NCBI RefSeq assembly: GCF_025698545.1
Contig: NC_068570.1
Span: 3,596,001-3,660,000, forward strand
Length of the DNA: 64,000 nt
Direction of reading: 5' to 3'
Source of the DNA: Gossypium raimondii
Lineage: Eukaryota > Streptophyta > Magnoliopsida > Malvales > Malvaceae
Within the stretch, counting starts at the first letter, position 1. Each line of letters starts with the position of its first letter. The translations under genes and the position numbers were made by a program. This document shows, in pieces, positions 60,906-64,000 of this stretch. The notes under the pieces are model-generated. The model saw only the letters and a program-made list of their open reading frames with translations. It ran no database searches and was not told where the DNA came from.

Positions 60906-61221
60906 ATTTTTTTTTGAATTCTCCATTTATTCACTTTAATGGCACAATTCACTAGCAATGCTTAGTTTTATTCCAATTACCATAAATAAAATCATTTATC
61001 ATCTCATCCATAAATAAAATCCCAACTATGCGACCTTGTGTGGTGCAATCCACTGTGCGAACCATCCTCATTTGAACCGCTGAATAGTTGGTGACAAATA
61101 CAAAGTGCTCTAGTTTGTGGATAATGCCACGTGTGACAAAATGATACCTACAAAATTGCTTCAATTTGTTGCATCTTATAATCGGTGATAACAAAAGTCA
61201 CTTTTCAAAGTAATTGAAGTA

Positions 61222-63334
61222 TGGATGAAGTAATGTTGTGAAGATCTCACCGAAATTCCCAATTGATAAAGCTTGCCTCCTTAGCTGCGGAATATCCACC
61301 GGTAAGAACCATATAACTCAATGTTCCCATCAAGGACCCTTTGCTTTTTGCCTGCTAGTCTGATATCTTAATGTGGATGATAGGGATTGGAACAGCATGG
61401 AAGGTGGCAGACATTGAAGAAGGAACCGTTGGACTTGCGGTACTCCAGATGATAATTCATCTTTCTTTGAATTATGTCAATGAAATATGCTAGATCATTT
61501 GCAAACCCATTCATGTATATCAGGTTGCAGAAGCGGCAAGGTTACGTGGAGCTTCAAAGATCATAGGTGTAGATTTGATTCAGGAAAAAATGGAGATAGG
61601 TAACACTACTATTTATCTTAATTATGTTGATAAAACATTAAAATATTTTACCGAAAAATTTAGTCTGTATGAAACATAAAGATATTATGGAAAAAGTTTG
61701 GAGTTACCCATTTCATCAATCCCATGACATGTGGAGAGAAAAAATTCAGTGAGGTTAGTTCTTAAATCCCAAAATTTCAATTTAACATGATAGATTCATA
61801 TAACTTTTTTTCTATATTTTAATATTTATAATCAGATGTGTCCAACAAGAACAAATTAGTTGGCAATGCTATTATATTCATATTAATAGTCAATTGAATG
61901 AAAATTTGTATTATCCATCCAATTTTATGTTGATTGTTCTACGTACCAAACCCTTAAAAGGAATTATATCCTTATCTCCATCCGTTTTAACAGGAGAATG
62001 CCAAATTAGATTTTTCTTCTTAAAAAATTCAAATCTAATTAAAAGGTAAAATCCAATTTGTCATTCTCCTATTAAAAACAATAGAAATGAGATTGAATTA
62101 AAGTTTCATACCATTCTTTCTTAGCCTTGTATTAAATTGAATGAAAAAGAAATGTGGATATTTAATTATATAATTATATAATATCATCTTCAATTCGAAA
62201 ACGGTTAAAAGTGAAGGATCAAACTATCCTTTTAAATTAAAATATTTTAATATTTTAATATATATATTCTCTATTAAAATCTTTAATTATTAACTTCTTG
62301 GAATAATTTAATGTAATTTATTTATACTTAAGTTAATCAATATGTTAAAATAGAGTTTACAAAACCTAATTTATGTTGAATTTAACAAAATTTAAATATA
62401 TAATTTCTTTTAGTTTATTTAAATTTAAAATTATTGAACTATCTGAAATTTTAATTAATATTTATTTTATTTATAATATTAAAATTTACCCTATCCACTG
62501 CAAACCAAGCTCCTCCTTTTCCTCCTGGAAAGAGTTATTAATATTAATATTATTAATTTTATAATATTAATTTGATACATATTTATTTTTTTTTGACACA
62601 ATTTTTAAAACTACTTGTAATCCCTCCACACCCCATAAATAGGAAGATGATGCACGTCAAATCACATCCTCCTGCATTGACAACAATGCTCATGCCAATC
62701 AAGCTAAAACTCAATCTACAATAATATCACATATATTTGCCATATATATAATATATATTTTACAGATGATTAAGGAAATAACAGATGGGGGAGCTGACTA
62801 TTGCTTTGAGCGCATTGGATTGGCTTCACTAATGGAAGATGCTTTCAATAGCAGTAGAGTGGTAGGTATACGTGAATTGTGAAAGTGGCCTCTTAATTTT
62901 TTTAAAAATTTTCTTATTGGTTTAAATAAAAAAGCTAATTTTCATGGTTGGTTTGTGGGGGAAATTTAACCAGAATTGGGGCAAGACAGTGATATTAGGA
63001 TTGGAGATGCATCGCACACCATTGGCTATCAACACTAGTTTACTTCTAAGGGGCAGAACTGTGATTGGGTGTTTATTTGGAGGACTTAAACCCAAATCTG
63101 GCATTCCCTTCCTTGCTCAAAAATACCGACACAAGGTTTAATTTCATGCCCCTCTTTGCCTTGTAATTTTATAAATAATTTGACAAGTTAAATTTTTGTA
63201 TATTATAATGTTATATGGAGGAGCTTAATCTTGATGGATTCAAAAATCAGGAAGTGGGTTTTGGGGATATCAACAAAGCTTTGGATTCACTGCTTGAAGG
63301 AAAAAGTCTTCGTTGTATTATGCGGATGGATTAA
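61222..63334 (+). pseudogene. Truncated ADH-like tandem duplicate
   Basis: This is a partial copy of the gene at 55463. It starts inside the parent's exon 4 (at the VVKIS...KACLLSCG segment) and continues to the stop. Exon-equivalent blocks are about 61228-61302, 61385-61443, 61525-61599, 61693-61756, 62766-62862, 62974-63136 and 63219-63334. Exons 1-3 and most of exon 4 are missing, so the catalytic Cys53/His76 and the structural zinc loop are gone. The exon 5 copy has lost 27 nt in frame, removing the residues that carry the GLGAVG dinucleotide motif. The AG acceptor before the exon 7 copy is changed (parent GATAGGGAAA, here TTATGGAAA). Cys in FECIG is Arg. Intron 7 is about 1 kb against 213 bp in the parent because of an insertion. 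The last exons remain nearly parent-like, so the duplication is not ancient. It cannot make a working enzyme. Confidence 0.92.
61990..62075. repeat. Palindromic insertion in pseudogene intron 7
   Basis: AGGAGAATGCCAAATTAGAT on the left pairs with the inverse of CCAATTTGTCATTCTCCT on the right around a short loop. The pseudogene intron here is about 800 bp longer than the parent's, so this hairpin belongs to inserted sequence, probably a MITE end or remnant. Confidence 0.45.
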
Positions 63335-64000
63335 CCAATGAACAGAATGGAAATTTGATAAAAATCTGAACCTACTTAATAAATTCACTAGAGAAGCCCT
63401 TGGGCAGAATTGTATTTCTAACTCCTTTACTGATATAATATACATTTACAATTAATTTTTTTATGGGTCAACTATTTTGGTCAACCAATTATTAATTTTT
63501 TTGATTTAGTAGCTAAACTTTTCGAAATTAGATATTGCAGTCATTTTGAGCTGACGTGGGTTTTTATTATTGGTCTAATAACAAAATTAGCCCTATAATG
63601 TTTACACGTTCTATCAATTTAATCCTAACTATAAAAATTTAACAATTTTAGCCCTTAATGTTTACAAAATTTGTCATTTTAGTTCTAATTCTAAAATAAA
63701 AATAAATTTGGTCCTCAACATTTATAAATATGTCAATTTAGTCCTAACTCTAAAAATCATTTTTAACCCTTTATAACCAATTGGCAAACCCATGTGTGAT
63801 ATTAAAATAACAAAAAGAATACCCTCTTTCAAATCACTTGCGACAATTGCTCTTACTATAATTTATGTTTCACATGGGACCAAACAAATTGATTTGGAAC
63901 CTATCTGGAATAATTGGTTACATTACTTCCCGAACATGTACCATTTTCAATGTCTTTATTTTTTTTAGATTTTTTTTTTTTTGTGTTTTATCCCAAGTTT
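63335..64000. other. Window end, repeat-like AT-rich sequence
   Basis: Repeated words TTTAGCCCT(A/T)AATGTTTACA and ATTTAGTCCTAACTCTAAAAA (cited in short form) at about 63590-63760 resemble the TIR of a dispersed element extending beyond the window. No gene seen. Confidence 0.5.

Noticed and set aside
60952..61194. 80-codon minus-strand ORF beside the ADH pseudogene
   Set aside because: No motif recognized, no partner exons, and it lies in sequence between a truncated LTR and a pseudogene.
1..64000. CRISPR arrays, operons, phage or bacterial defence genes
   Set aside because: All tandem arrays found lack spacers, and the genes have plant introns and targeting signals; nothing supports a prokaryotic system.

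Overview
This is a 64 kb piece of an AT-rich plant nuclear genome. Split genes with GT-AG introns, a chloroplast-targeted protein gene, a plant-specific VQ gene and dense, mostly dead LTR retrotransposons all point that way. The LTR termini (TGTAACACCCC... and TGTCGAAACC...) and several MITE and SINE families look like those I associate with cotton (Gossypium, Malvaceae). That assignment rests on memory and was not searched.

Layout. 1-9.2 kb holds no gene, only MITEs, SINE-like pieces and dispersed repeats. 9.40-13.05 kb (+) is a 12-exon O-fucosyltransferase-family gene. 14.54-17.64 kb (+) is an 11-exon gene for the thylakoid lumen protein TL29 (APX4), with a 415-bp Mutator-like MITE in one intron. 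17.8-24.9 kb is intergenic with TIR elements. 24.92-25.87 kb (-) is an intronless VQ-motif gene of the VQ9/HAIKU1 type. 26-39 kb has no intact gene; it contains a decayed Sirevirus-like env-like ORF with LTR-like sequence, another LTR end, and several TIR and foldback elements. 39.5-50 kb is a nest of LTRs. Three solo LTRs there can be bounded exactly by perfect 5-bp target-site duplications (39564-41169, 42455-45008, 45207-48624), and two of them sit about 200 bp apart inside an older LTR ending at 49913. 50-55.3 kb is repeat debris and MITEs.

55.46-58.05 kb (+) is a complete 10-exon class III-like zinc alcohol dehydrogenase gene (ADH-like 7 type). A broken, 5'-truncated tandem copy lies at 61.22-63.33 kb. 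An internally deleted Copia element in minus orientation (58.72-60.9 kb) separates the two copies.

The genes do not form a pathway: glycan transfer in the Golgi, a lumenal photosystem-associated protein, a WRKY-partner regulator and a cytosolic dehydrogenase are simply neighbours. I found no operon-like, CRISPR, phage or other unusual defence system. The most informative content is the transposon stratigraphy, the degenerating ADH duplicate, and a probable GC-AG intron.
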